In this document: positions 51,390-60,779 of the stretch, in pieces
Position numbering within the stretch: the stretch's first letter is position 1
Layout of the letters: each line of letters starts with the position of its first letter
Assembly: GCF_008386395.1 (NCBI RefSeq)
Contig: NZ_CP043761.1
Coordinates: forward strand, 620,001 to 684,000
Origin: Paenibacillus sp. 37
GTDB lineage: Bacteria > Bacillota > Bacilli > Paenibacillales > Paenibacillaceae
Length of the DNA: 64,000 nucleotides
Reading direction: 5' to 3'
Notes under the pieces: model-generated
Told to the model about the DNA's origin: nothing
Seen by the model: the letters and a program-made list of their open reading frames with translations, nothing else
The model's database searches: none
Program-made: the position numbers and the translations under genes

Positions 51390-52364
51390 ATGAAATCAAC
51401 TACAGGAAGACAGCGCCGCATGGTGGTTATGCTGTCCTCATTGATGATATGCGGAGCATTGCTTGCCGCGTGCCAGAACGGTTCAGGCACAGAGGAGAGC
51501 CAGAATCCGAATGGAACAGGTAACACACAACAGGAGACGGACGGCACAACGGTTCATTTTACGGAGGATAAAGGAACGGATGGCGACAATGCTGGCGGGG
51601 ATGACACATCATCTTCTGGCAACAACGGTGAAGGCACGGATAGCGAGCCTGGGAATGCTTCAGCGGGCGAAGGGCAGGGCTCTTCGGACAATGGGAATGG
51701 TGGGACAGCGGAAGATCCATTGCTGGAGAAACGCAGTATCAGCGCACTGCAAACGACAATTGATGCACAATCCGTGGTGACCAATGCCGAGTCTATGACC
51801 GTCATTGTGAACAAACAACGGAGTCTGCCCGACGGGTACGAGCCGGACGATCTGGTAGAGCCGAATGTACCGTTCTCCTTCGATGAACCACACGAGAAGC
51901 GGCATATGCGCAAGGAAGCAGCCGAGGCACTGGAGAAGTTGTTTGCAGGTGCAAAAGCGGATGGCATTGAGCTTCGTGCGGTGTCCGGTTATCGTTCATA
52001 TCAGCGTCAGGTATCCATCTATAACAACAATGTCAAAACCAAAGGTCAAGAATACACGGATCGCGTGAGCTCTGTTCCAGGCCGAAGCGAACATCAGACC
52101 GGTCTTGCCATTGATGTATCCAGCCCGAGTGTGGGCAATGTGCTGGAAGAGGTATTTGGCACATCGAAGGAAGGCCAGTGGTTGGCTGAACACGCTGCAG
52201 AATACGGATATGTCATCCGTTATCTGCAAGGTGAAGAAGATACCACAGGGTACGTCTATGAGCCTTGGCATATCCGGTACATCGGTACAGATTTGGCACC
52301 GGATGTGGCGAAGAGTGGGTTAACTCTGGAAGAATATTTCGATGAGGCGAATATCAAGTTGTAA
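51390..52364 (+). CDS. VanY-type D-Ala-D-Ala carboxypeptidase lipoprotein
   Basis: 324 residues. Signal peptide with lipobox LLAAC (Cys at about 26), then a ~100-residue Gly/Asn/Ser/Glu-rich linker, then the M15B catalytic domain: SGYRSYQRQ, zinc motif EHQTGLAIDVS (H-x6-D) and EPWHIRYIG (final His). Trims the terminal D-Ala of peptidoglycan stem peptides outside the membrane. ATG 51390 with GGAG 8 nt upstream. No vancomycin-resistance genes are nearby; probably housekeeping wall metabolism. Confidence 0.9.
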   Translation: MKSTTGRQRRMVVMLSSLMICGALLAACQNGSGTEESQNPNGTGNTQQETDGTTVHFTEDKGTDGDNAGGDDTSSSGNNGEGTDSEPGNASAGEGQGSSDNGNGGTAEDPLLEKRSISALQTTIDAQSVVTNAESMTVIVNKQRSLPDGYEPDDLVEPNVPFSFDEPHEKRHMRKEAAEALEKLFAGAKADGIELRAVSGYRSYQRQVSIYNNNVKTKGQEYTDRVSSVPGRSEHQTGLAIDVSSPSVGNVLEEVFGTSKEGQWLAEHAAEYGYVIRYLQGEEDTTGYVYEPWHIRYIGTDLAPDVAKSGLTLEEYFDEANIKL

Positions 52365-52419
52365 TCAGGCCAACCTATGGTTTCCATTTGATTAGTTAAT
52401 ACTATCTCGTTATGAAGAG

Positions 52420-52475
52420 GTCCCAGGAAGCGCATCATTTGTTGAACAGATGGTGCCCTTCCTGGGACTTTTTTT
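52420..52475 (+). terminator. Intrinsic terminator of the vanY-like gene
   Basis: Perfect 11-bp stem GTCCCAGGAAG/CTTCCTGGGAC (52420-52430, 52458-52468), then seven T. Confidence 0.9.
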
Positions 52476-52623
52476 GTGTACATCGAATTTTGGTATATCA
52501 AATATGTGCGAAGAAGAAGAACCAGCCAGATTTAAGTTTTAAGTTTTTGTTCGGGATTCGAATGGGCTGATATAATTAAGGTATGCATTATAGATAAATA
52601 CAACCAAAGCGAGGGACGAGAGA

Positions 52624-53025
52624 ATGAGCAGACAGCAGGTATTTACGGGCTCCCCATGGGAACCGTTGGTGGGATATTGCCGTGCCATCCGTGTAGGGAA
52701 CCGAATTGAAGTGGCGGGTACAACCGCAATGCAAGATGGTGTAGTTGTTGGGGCAGGTGATCCGTATGCACAGACAAGGTTCGTTTTGCAGACGATCGAG
52801 AATGCACTGAAAGAACTGGGGGCTGACATGTCGCATGTGGTGAGAACCCGGATGTTTGTGACCGATATCTCCAGATGGGAGGAAGTTGGCAAGGCACACG
52901 GTGAATTTTTTGGACAGATCCAGCCTGTAGCCACCATGGTTGAAGTTAGCGCACTCATTGATCCCTTGTTGATGGTTGAGATTGAAGTGGAAGCGATTGT
53001 TGAAGATGAAGTCACAGCCGATTGA
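52624..53025 (+). CDS. RidA-family protein lacking the catalytic arginine
   Basis: 133 residues. RidA fold signatures (YCRAIRVGNRIEVAGTTA, ALKELGADMSHVVRTRMFVTDI, MVEIEVEAIV). At the position of the deaminase Arg the sequence is PVATMVEV, with Ala103, so imine deaminase activity is not expected. Such Rid2-7-like members may bind small molecules or act on other substrates. GAGGGACGAGAG precedes ATG 52624. Separate unit from the true RidA at 31245. Confidence 0.85.
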   Translation: MSRQQVFTGSPWEPLVGYCRAIRVGNRIEVAGTTAMQDGVVVGAGDPYAQTRFVLQTIENALKELGADMSHVVRTRMFVTDISRWEEVGKAHGEFFGQIQPVATMVEVSALIDPLLMVEIEVEAIVEDEVTAD

Positions 53026-53249
53026 TTCTGACGGTGAGATTCCTTAGATTTTTGCGGGTACTTCAAATCCTTGAATAAGATGCCTCAGATTCGTTAGCGT
53101 TAACTCCGCTTGCTCTTACATTCGGTAAGCAATGTATTTCGTATGCATCGCACATCGCACGTGTCTGCTCCGGACAAGTTCCAGATACCCTTCGGTTTGA
53201 AGCAGTTTGTAGACACACTCTAAAAAACCAGAACCAAAACCAAAAAAAC
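53026..53249 (+). other. Non-coding region with partial TTCGTTA repeat
   Basis: No gene seen. AATAAGATGCCTCAGATTCGTTA (53074-53096, shown in part) matches the right arm of the palindromic repeat at 39881-39973, so this is probably a half copy. Confidence 0.45.
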
Positions 53250-53294
53250 AACCTTATCCATGCCTGTCAAAAGACAAGCGGATAAGGTTATTTT
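53250..53294. terminator. Hairpin terminator between convergent genes
   Basis: AACCTTATCC/GGATAAGGTT (53250-53259, 53280-53289); A-run on the left and TATTTT on the right make it usable from both strands. The region from here to 53486 holds no visible gene. Confidence 0.75.
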
Positions 53295-53486
53295 GAATTG
53301 ACTTCGCCGCCTGGCCGCACGGCTGAGCTCCTGATGCGCCAAACTCATTACACCGCGCGCCAGGAACTACATGCGGATGGCTGGTCATTATGATGCTCCA
53401 CACTCATGACCCCGCGCTAAGCGATGCAAATGGTCGTCTGCAACAACATATAACATGTGTTTCAGCCAGTCGCATTTCTAATCGAT

Positions 53487-54557
53487 TTATTTCGCTTCCG
53501 GTTGTGCTGCTGGTGTTTCAACAACCACTTTCCATGCCGTTCCGATTGGAGGCAAACTGCGAGTTAGCATAGGGCTGTAAAAACCGATCACTTTAGTTCC
53601 TTTAGTCAGTTCTTCGGCCTTTACCGTTTCGCCTTCGTGATTCACGAGCAGCGTATCTTTAGCGATATTCAGCACGACATGGTCAGGAGCCGTCTCAGTT
53701 AAACGTGTACCTGTGATCTCAATCTGTGAGATGCCGCCTTCAGCTGTTGTTACATTTTCAATCGTACCGGCTGTACCCAGTACCTCTTTAGGTTGTGCCT
53801 GAGATGCTGTAGCCGCATCCAGTACAGTGACTGTATAGGTAGGCGTTTGTGGTGGCAGACTGCGGGTAGTGATCAGGGAATGCTCAGCTTCCACGTTCAT
53901 GCCGATGGCCAGATCAGTCAGTGCAATCTCTTTTCCCTCAACGGAGATGAATTTTGTCTCATCGCTCAGATTGAGCACAATGCCATCCAACCCTGCACCG
54001 CCAATCTGGATGGACTTGTATTTATCCTGGTTTGAAATTCTGGTAATGACACCACGTTCAGTAACCGTCTTCACGTCCTCTTCACTGGAGATCGTCACCT
54101 GATTTCCTGTTGTGTTCACTTGTCCATGCAGTGCTTTCTCAGCAAAAGAAACCGGTACATACAATTTGCCGCCTGTGATTTCGGGCGCTGTACCCAGCGT
54201 GAGCAGCATTTTATTCACGGAATATTGATCCTTGCCTGTGATTACCTGTGTCCAGAGAGCACCATGAGTCAGCTCTGCAGTTTTAGTTTCTTTTTTCCAT
54301 TCCAGTTCAATACCCAGTGCGTCCGTAAGATCACGCAGCGGGATCATGGCTACTTTGCCATCCTTATTCCAATAACCATCAGAGATGGATGCACCATTCA
54401 CGGATACGTTTACTACACTCGCTGCATTACTATCTGCTGAAACGGATGTTTGATGGACTGGTTGTGTGTTGTCCAGTGTTGCTGCATAAGCGGCTCCACC
54501 ACCCAATGCCATGGATAGGGCCATCAGTGCACTTACTTTTTTCATGTTGTTGTTCAT
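53487..54557 (-). CDS. Secreted protein with copper-amine-oxidase N-terminal-like domain
   Basis: 356 residues. Signal peptide (about 1-26, cleavage after AYA) followed by a copper-amine-oxidase-N-like domain (GKVAMIPLRDLTDALGIELEW, KLYVPVSFAEKAL), which in Paenibacillus usually acts as a surface or wall-associating module rather than an oxidase. The rest contains two similar beta repeats, each ending in a TRSLPP motif (near residues 234 and 340). No catalytic Tyr/TPQ motif is visible. ATG 54557 with AAGGG about 10 nt upstream. Confidence 0.8.
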   Translation of the reverse strand: MNNNMKKVSALMALSMALGGGAAYAATLDNTQPVHQTSVSADSNAASVVNVSVNGASISDGYWNKDGKVAMIPLRDLTDALGIELEWKKETKTAELTHGALWTQVITGKDQYSVNKMLLTLGTAPEITGGKLYVPVSFAEKALHGQVNTTGNQVTISSEEDVKTVTERGVITRISNQDKYKSIQIGGAGLDGIVLNLSDETKFISVEGKEIALTDLAIGMNVEAEHSLITTRSLPPQTPTYTVTVLDAATASQAQPKEVLGTAGTIENVTTAEGGISQIEITGTRLTETAPDHVVLNIAKDTLLVNHEGETVKAEELTKGTKVIGFYSPMLTRSLPPIGTAWKVVVETPAAQPEAK

Positions 54558-54806
54558 CAATATTCATCCCTTCTAATCTGTGTACTGACGCGGTAAAATC
54601 TTCCTTAGGGCCGCGCTTCAAGTTAATAGACGGGACATATCGTCTCAGTGTTGCAGTTGAAATGCAATGAATGTAAGCGGTAAGTTATTTTAAATTAGAA
54701 ATATCGCTTGTATTGCAGGTTATCCGCAGCAGGATCAGGTTAATTTCAGGTAAGTGGCCAAACCTTTGTCCTATTTCACATTCAAGTACGAGGAGGAACC
54801 GATTAG

Positions 54807-55283
54807 ATGAGTGATATGTTGGTAGCGCTCTATCGTTTACCGGAGCAAGAGAGTGGACTGAGAAAGCTGGAGGAATCCTCCATTGTGATTCGAAGAGCCA
54901 TTGCCCCAGAGAAACAGCTTGTACTGGATTGGGTGAGGTCACATTTTAGCCAAGCTTGGGTGGATGAATGTGAGGTCGCTTTTGCACGTCAGCCCGTGTC
55001 CTGTTACATCGCCGTTGAGCATGGGGAAATGATCGGATTTGCCTGTTACGAAGCGACATGTCGCAACTTCTTTGGACCAACAGGCGTGAGCCAGGATGCA
55101 CGGGGCAAAGGTGTAGGAACAGCCCTGTTACTGGCCTGTATGCATGCGATGAAGGCGGACGGTTATGGTTATGCGATTATCGGATCAGCGGGACCTGTGG
55201 ATTTCTATGCCCGAACATTGGGTGCTGTGAAGATCGAAAATTCAACCCCGGGTATTTACGAAGGCATGCTGCGGGCAGACTAG
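54807..55283 (+). CDS. GNAT family N-acetyltransferase
   Basis: 158 residues. GNAT core: acetyl-CoA loop VSQDARGKGVGTALLLACMHAM (Q/R-x2-G-x-G/A), strand SCYIAVEHGEMIGFACYEAT and GYGYAIIGSAGPVDFYARTLGAVKI at the end. Acetyl acceptor unknown. GAGGAGG about 10 nt before ATG 54807. Followed 47 nt later by the oxidoreductase gene, likely the same transcript. Confidence 0.88.
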   Translation: MSDMLVALYRLPEQESGLRKLEESSIVIRRAIAPEKQLVLDWVRSHFSQAWVDECEVAFARQPVSCYIAVEHGEMIGFACYEATCRNFFGPTGVSQDARGKGVGTALLLACMHAMKADGYGYAIIGSAGPVDFYARTLGAVKIENSTPGIYEGMLRAD

Positions 55284-55330
55284 ACGATAGTGATGTTGTG
55301 GAAGTTGTGGAAAAGGAAGGGAGGACGATG

Positions 55331-56401
55331 ATGAGCACGAAACAAATGCTGCACATTGGAATGATCGGTACAGGATCCATCTCGGATCTTCATATGAGGT
55401 GTTACGCCAAAAATGAGGATGCTGTCATCTATGCCATCTGTGATCTGAACGAAGAGCGGGCTAAGGCTGCGGCACAGAAGTATGATGCTCAATCCGTGTA
55501 CACCGATTATCGGGAGATGCTGGAGGACCCGCATGTGGATGCTGTCAGTATCTGTACCTGGAATAATACACACGCCGAATTTGCCATTGCTGCACTGGAG
55601 GCAGGCAAGCATGTGTTGCTGGAGAAACCGATCGCAACCAATGTGGAAGATGCACTGCGGATTGAAGAAGCGGTGAAGAAGAGCGGACGTACCTTTATCG
55701 TTGGATTTGTGCGTCGGTATGACAACAATATGCAGATGATGCGCAGATTCATTGATGCCGGGGAGTTTGGTGAACTGTATTATGCCAAAGCTTCCATTCT
55801 GCGGCGTCACGGCAATCCAGGTGGTTGGTTCGCTGACAAAAGCCGTTCCGGCGGAGGCCCCCTGATTGATCTGGGCGTACATATTATCGACCAATGCTGG
55901 TATCTGATGGGCAGGCCGAAACCTGTTTCGGTCAGTGGTAATACGTATCGGAAGCTGGGCAATCGTGCCCATATCGAACATCTTTCTTTTTACAAAGCAG
56001 CCGACTACAGCGCAGCTGTGAATGATGTGGAAGATATGGCGAATGCACTTATTCGGTTTGAAAACGGGGCTTCGCTGGCGGTGGATGTGAGCTTTACCCT
56101 GCATGCACGCGGAGATGAATCTTCTGTGAAATTATACGGCGAGCGTGGTGGGTTCGAACTGGAGCCGGAGACACTGATCGTCACGGAGAAAAATAATACC
56201 ATCCTGAATATTGAACCCCAGACGGACAATACGGGTCTCCATATTCATAGTGCATTCCAGAACCAGATTGACCACTTTGTGGATTGTTGTCTGAACGGTA
56301 CAGAGCCGATCAGCCCAATTGCAGATGGGGTGGCTTCCACACGCATGCTGTGCGGAATCTACGAATCCGCTGAGAAAGGGCAGGAAATTCGTCTGGATTG
56401 A
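55331..56401 (+). CDS. Gfo/Idh/MocA family NAD(P)-dependent oxidoreductase
   Basis: 356 residues. Rossmann motif GMIGTGSISDLHMRCY, the family EKPIATN motif with the conserved Lys, and the C-terminal DLGVHIIDQCWYLMG block (D-x3-H). Typically oxidises a sugar or inositol hydroxyl. ATG 55331 (second of two adjacent ATGs) has GGGAGG 6 nt upstream; a longer frame overlaps the GNAT gene and is rejected. Confidence 0.9.
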   Translation: MSTKQMLHIGMIGTGSISDLHMRCYAKNEDAVIYAICDLNEERAKAAAQKYDAQSVYTDYREMLEDPHVDAVSICTWNNTHAEFAIAALEAGKHVLLEKPIATNVEDALRIEEAVKKSGRTFIVGFVRRYDNNMQMMRRFIDAGEFGELYYAKASILRRHGNPGGWFADKSRSGGGPLIDLGVHIIDQCWYLMGRPKPVSVSGNTYRKLGNRAHIEHLSFYKAADYSAAVNDVEDMANALIRFENGASLAVDVSFTLHARGDESSVKLYGERGGFELEPETLIVTEKNNTILNIEPQTDNTGLHIHSAFQNQIDHFVDCCLNGTEPISPIADGVASTRMLCGIYESAEKGQEIRLD

Positions 56402-56435
56402 GTTCATTTTACATGGCAGTTGTCCTTCATCATAT

Positions 56436-56485
56436 AAAAAAAGCATGCGTCTTCCGCGTGATCTGCGGTTACGCATGCTTTTTGG
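56436..56485. terminator. Bidirectional intrinsic terminator
   Basis: AAAAAGCATGCGT/ACGCATGCTTTTT (56438-56450, 56471-56483) with inner CCGC/GCGG, between convergent genes. Confidence 0.92.
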
Positions 56486-56492
56486 CATCAGG

Positions 56493-56861
56493 TCATTTAT
56501 TCAGTGGTGAATTCTCGTATCCAGGGTCATCATAATCCGTATCCTGCAGCCTTGGAAGCACGTTCATGCTTTCAATTGCCTGCCGCGAATCCGGCGTGCC
56601 ATGGTCGTAGAGAAAGGTATACAACAAGGTCATGCCATCCGAAAATTGCTCTGTCGCCTCATCATGATCTGCCGATTTGTAGGGCACCGGGGCCCGTTGC
56701 AAAGTATAGGCATCGTCATCCTCCAACACCTTCATCAGATCTTTCAATCGGCCCAACTGTTCGCCATCCACCAACACCTCAAAGGGTGTAGATTCGTTCT
56801 TTGTTTGTTCAATCAAGTTATGAGTTACCGATACATACAGATGTTGTTTGCCGTCCTGCAT
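56493..56861 (-). CDS. Conserved hypothetical protein, unrecognised
   Basis: 122 residues, acidic, soluble. Contains FEVLVDGEQLGRLKDLMKVLEDDD and an acidic C-terminal tail (LQDTDYDDPGYENSP). No family recognised; the shape (beta strands followed by a helix, then an acidic tail) gives no function. ATG 56861 with GGGGG upstream was chosen; the frame is open further upstream without a site. 97 nt downstream of the UvrD-type helicase on the same strand, so probably transcribed with it. Confidence 0.6.
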   Translation of the reverse strand: MQDGKQHLYVSVTHNLIEQTKNESTPFEVLVDGEQLGRLKDLMKVLEDDDAYTLQRAPVPYKSADHDEATEQFSDGMTLLYTFLYDHGTPDSRQAIESMNVLPRLQDTDYDDPGYENSPLNK

Positions 56862-56958
56862 AATCCAACCCCCATTCTGAAATGGAAAAAAGACGCTTCT
56901 ACTGTTAATAAACAGCAAAAAGCGCCCTGAAACGAGCTATAACGGTATCCTGTTTCGT

Positions 56959-59541
56959 TTATTTCCCAAATCTCCCCGTTACGGGTACCTGGCGGGTGCC
57001 GGCCTCCATCGATCCTGAACACAGGGGACAGGCGGGAGGGCTGGATGATACCTTCTTGTTTGTTTTTGCAGAAGGCACAGCCGGCTTCTGTCTTAGCCAC
57101 GCTTTACAGGTGGACGAACTGCACTTCCAGACCGCAACGGTCTCTGTACGCTCAGCATTACCTGAACCTGAAGTATGCGAATGTGAACTAGAGGAATTCG
57201 CAGCTGTCGGACTCACACCTGTGGTGCTGAATGCCTTATGGTTGCGAATCTCCCCACTACCGCGCCGTTCACCGAGGCGATCCTCATCACGTTCGTTGTG
57301 GACCTCGAAGTCACGACGGTCACTGTGGCTAATTGCACGGCGCTGTGCCATATCCCGACCTTCGGAACGGGCACCTGAGCCTGAGTGGGCATACTGCGTA
57401 TTTCCTTTGCCATATGAAGTCTGACTGCTCGTTCGGCTCTCTTCACGAGGTTTACGTTTGTCCGGAACTTCCATGCCGAAGGCTTCGAGCAAGAAGCGGG
57501 ACACGTCTGCTGGCTTTCCGTGATGAGATGCGGGTGAGGTGACATACAAGTACTGCTTGGCCCTTGTGATGGCAACATAGGCGAGCCTGCGTTCTTCCTC
57601 CAGCGCCATGTCCAGTTCGGCGTCTGTCTGTTGCACAGCAAGCGCAGCTTTCTGATCCTCGGGGATATCCTGGCGTAGTGCGGTACTGTGGGGCACAATG
57701 CCTTCACTGGCTCCAATCCAGTATACACAAGGGAACTCCAGTCCTTTGGCACGGTGAATGGTCATCAGCTGCACTGCGTCACTGTCCTGTGCGCGGCGCA
57801 GAGATTCCATCTCACGGTGTCTGCGGGAGAGCTCATCCGCGAATTGGATGAACTCTTCCACCGTTTCGAATTTTTTGACGGCAGCTTCGAATTCATCTAG
57901 GGTTTCCAGCATCGTTTCCTTATAATGGGTGAAGATGCTGGGATCACCACTTTCCATATACTTGTCGTAGAACTGCCTGCGCATCTCCTGAATGGCGATG
58001 ATGGGTTTTAGTTTGTGCAGTGATTTGATCAGTTTGATGCGTTCTTTGACCTGTTCCTGCTGAAACGGTTTCAGCTTGTCCCATTTCACCAGATGAATGA
58101 GCGGATATTTCTTCGCCTGTTGTTGTTCACAGCGCTGAATCCACTCGAGCCCTGCATCCCGTGATACATAGAGCGGTCCCAGCGCACTTGGGAGAGCATC
58201 CATGGCACGTGGATCAAGGGACAGACGCAAATGATCCATCAAGGGTCTGATGAGAGACTGGTCATAGAACACCGGAGAAGCCCCATGCTGTACAAAAGGT
58301 ACATCTTTCAACACAAGCTGCTCAAATACAGCCCGGCTGCTGCTTGCTGTCCGGTGAAGAATCGCAATATCGCGATAGGTGTGTTGCCCTTCTTCAACCT
58401 GTTGACACAGCTGGTTTACAACCCACGCCGCTTCTTCCTCCGCATTGGAAGGTGTAGCGAAACGGGGCGCATCTCCACGGTTTCCAGCGGCACGTAGCCG
58501 TTTGTCACGTCTGCGTTTATTGCGGGCGACCAGTTCACTTCCGAGTCCCAGAATGCGTGCATCACTACGATAATTGATATCCAGCGTCACAATGCGTGCG
58601 CCGGGGTATACTTTATCGAATTCCAAAATTGATTCCTGGCGTGCGCCATTAAAGGTATAGATCGTCTGGTCATCATCTCCTACAACCATCAGATTGCGGT
58701 GAGCGGAAGCCAGTTTTTGCACAATTTCATATTGCAGATGGTTGGTATCCTGGAACTCGTCCACCATAATGTACTGGAAACGCTTCTGAAGCGGCCCCAG
58801 AACAGCAGGATCACGAAGCAGCGCGGCTGCCCGTAGTAAAATATCATCAAAATCCATTTTGCCGCGATCCTGTTTCCAGGCTTCGTAACCAAGCAGAACA
58901 CGCTTGGCATCACGTTCTTCCTGCGATTTTTCAGGCAGGTCGGTTGTTTCCGATCCTTGCATCTTCCATGCGGACAGCATGGCCAGCAGACTTTCAGGCT
59001 GGAAGGCTTCACTCATGCCATTTTGGCGAAGAAGCATCTTCAGCACCGTATGCTGGGCTCGCGACTCACCAAAGATCTCTTCCTGCACGCCATAATGACG
59101 CAGCAATGTCAGCGCAAAAGAGTGGAAGGTGCGAGCCTGCACGGCTCTCGCGGCTGCCGGACGTATACCTGGCAATGCGGCGATCCGGTCTTTCATCTCG
59201 GTGGCGGCTTTGTTCGTGAACGTCACCAGCAGGATACTGCCAGCATGTACGCCGCTGACCTCTATGAGATAGCCGGCTCTTGCGGCCAGTACAGTTGTTT
59301 TGCCACAACCAGCTCCGGCGAGCGTCAGGATCGGTCCTCTGCCGTGACGGACTGCCGAGATTTGTGGTGCATTTAGCTTAATACCAGCCTCTTCCAGAGA
59401 GCGAAAATAAAAGGCATCTTGTTGATCATTACCCACGAGTTGCCGACTGGTCTCCAGCGGAGCAGACGGGGACTGGGGCAGGGACGCCGCCGGGGTAACC
59501 CCGAGCGGACGGGGGTAGAACGTTGAGTTCGGACTTAACAT
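56959..59541 (-). CDS. UvrD/Rep-family (YjcD-like) DNA helicase
   Basis: 860 residues, SF1A 3'-5' helicase. Motif I GAGCGKTT near 85, motif II DEFQDTNH near 270, GDDDQTIYTFNGA (motif III), LDINYRSD (motif IV), LMTIHRAKGLEFP (motif V) and YVAITRAKQYLYV (motif VI). A ~180-residue Ser/Arg/Gly-rich C-terminal extension ends in a Cys-containing segment (CSSSTCKAW...CPLCSGS), a probable zinc ribbon. Roles in repair or replication-fork restart are typical. GAGGTGG precedes ATG 59541. Confidence 0.92.
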   Translation of the reverse strand: MLSPNSTFYPRPLGVTPAASLPQSPSAPLETSRQLVGNDQQDAFYFRSLEEAGIKLNAPQISAVRHGRGPILTLAGAGCGKTTVLAARAGYLIEVSGVHAGSILLVTFTNKAATEMKDRIAALPGIRPAAARAVQARTFHSFALTLLRHYGVQEEIFGESRAQHTVLKMLLRQNGMSEAFQPESLLAMLSAWKMQGSETTDLPEKSQEERDAKRVLLGYEAWKQDRGKMDFDDILLRAAALLRDPAVLGPLQKRFQYIMVDEFQDTNHLQYEIVQKLASAHRNLMVVGDDDQTIYTFNGARQESILEFDKVYPGARIVTLDINYRSDARILGLGSELVARNKRRRDKRLRAAGNRGDAPRFATPSNAEEEAAWVVNQLCQQVEEGQHTYRDIAILHRTASSSRAVFEQLVLKDVPFVQHGASPVFYDQSLIRPLMDHLRLSLDPRAMDALPSALGPLYVSRDAGLEWIQRCEQQQAKKYPLIHLVKWDKLKPFQQEQVKERIKLIKSLHKLKPIIAIQEMRRQFYDKYMESGDPSIFTHYKETMLETLDEFEAAVKKFETVEEFIQFADELSRRHREMESLRRAQDSDAVQLMTIHRAKGLEFPCVYWIGASEGIVPHSTALRQDIPEDQKAALAVQQTDAELDMALEEERRLAYVAITRAKQYLYVTSPASHHGKPADVSRFLLEAFGMEVPDKRKPREESRTSSQTSYGKGNTQYAHSGSGARSEGRDMAQRRAISHSDRRDFEVHNERDEDRLGERRGSGEIRNHKAFSTTGVSPTAANSSSSHSHTSGSGNAERTETVAVWKCSSSTCKAWLRQKPAVPSAKTNKKVSSSPPACPLCSGSMEAGTRQVPVTGRFGK

Positions 59542-59567
59542 GTTTCATCCACCTCTGTATGCATTCA

Positions 59568-59583
59568 GGGATAGGACTATCCC
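59568..59583. promoter_or_regulatory. Palindrome upstream of the UvrD-type helicase gene
   Basis: GGGATAG-GA-CTATCCC, perfect 7-bp inverted repeat, 27 nt before the start codon; candidate operator or leader hairpin. The rest of 59584-59890 shows no gene. Confidence 0.4.
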
Positions 59584-59890
59584 GGTTAAAAGTAAACCAT
59601 TTGCCCTTTTCACAATCGCATTGTAAATTGGTATGATAGAGTTAGTCGCCTAATCAGGCGGTTAAGTATGGTCAAAGCTTCATTATACCCGAACATATGG
59701 TCTTGACGAAAGCCCCTGATTTCATCCAGTATCGGTATAAAACGGGCACCTGCACGAGATTACGCAACTTTTTGGCATGATATCGTATAAGTTATATGCC
59801 TGAGCATTTTGCATGAAGGATGTAATATGCTAATTTACTACTAAATAGAAATGATAATATTGGTTTTGACGGGACAGAGGAGGAATGGTC

Positions 59891-60706
59891 ATGAAACTGC
59901 TTCAGCGCATCAAAGACGGAGCGAACAAAGCAACAGAGCGTGCCCAACACGCCGTTGAGATTGGGAAATTGAACAACCAGATTGTGGGCTTGCAACAGGA
60001 ACAGGAAGTCCATTTTACAGATATGGGTCGCATCTTCTATGAGGGTTATCGGGCACAGGATATGACGCGTGCGGAAAAAGAAATGGTGGATCTGTCGCAG
60101 CTGTGCGACGAATTGCAGGACGAGATTGATGGCCTTCGCAACAAGATTGCACAACTTAAGAACGAACGGTTGTGCGAGTGTGGACACGTCGCTTCCCTGG
60201 ATGCCAACTTCTGCCCTAAATGTGGACGCAAGTTGGGTGAACTCAAGACAGCAGCGCCTAAAGTAGGAGCAGCAGGAGTCGCAGGAGCCACCACAGCCGC
60301 GAGACAGGAGGCAGCTGTAACTCAGACCCAAACTCCGGAGCCGGACTTCTACGATGCGCCACCAGAATTGGAACTGGAGGAAGATGAGCCGTATCACACA
60401 GTCATTCCGTCCATAGCCGATCTGGAGACAGAATCGGAATATAACAGTACGGAATTTACCCAGGAAGAAAAGGAAGCGTTCGATGCAGAGTGGGAACGCC
60501 GCAGAGATGAAGAGATGCAACGGGAACGCGAGCGTCAGCAGGAACTGGACGAACGCATCCGCTACTGGAAGGAAAATAACCCGATTGTGAACACGGTGGA
60601 CGTACAGACCGAAGTTTCACGCGAAATGGTGAATTGTCAGATTTGTGCAGCCGAGCTGCCCAAAGGTTCGAAGTGGTGCCCGCGCTGTGGTGCTGAACAG
60701 ATCTGA
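59891..60706 (+). CDS. Double zinc-ribbon protein with coiled-coil N-terminus
   Basis: 271 residues. Residues 1-95 are helical and charged, probably coiled coil (LNNQIVGLQQEQEV, LCDELQDEIDGLRNKIAQLK). A first zinc ribbon follows at about 98-118 (CECGHVASLDANFCPKCG), then an acidic/Pro linker with a second coiled stretch, and a C-terminal zinc ribbon (CQICAAELPKGSKWCPRCG). Function unknown; possibly a scaffold. ATG 59891 with AGGAGG 7 nt upstream was chosen over the ATG at 59885. 73 nt before the TrmB regulator. Confidence 0.8.
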   Translation: MKLLQRIKDGANKATERAQHAVEIGKLNNQIVGLQQEQEVHFTDMGRIFYEGYRAQDMTRAEKEMVDLSQLCDELQDEIDGLRNKIAQLKNERLCECGHVASLDANFCPKCGRKLGELKTAAPKVGAAGVAGATTAARQEAAVTQTQTPEPDFYDAPPELELEEDEPYHTVIPSIADLETESEYNSTEFTQEEKEAFDAEWERRRDEEMQRERERQQELDERIRYWKENNPIVNTVDVQTEVSREMVNCQICAAELPKGSKWCPRCGAEQI

Positions 60707-60779
60707 TCTGATGCAGTAGAAGCACTGCCGCATCAGTGTGAGGCAGTGCGGGTTGCTGACAGCATGGGGGGACGGGAAT

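Noticed and set aside
51390..52364. Vancomycin resistance locus
   Set aside because: Only a VanY-type carboxypeptidase is present; no VanH, VanA or VanX homologues nearby.
53152..53223. Second short MITE copy
   Set aside because: Only ~15 of 21 end bases match and the element would be ~72 bp with poor left-end similarity.
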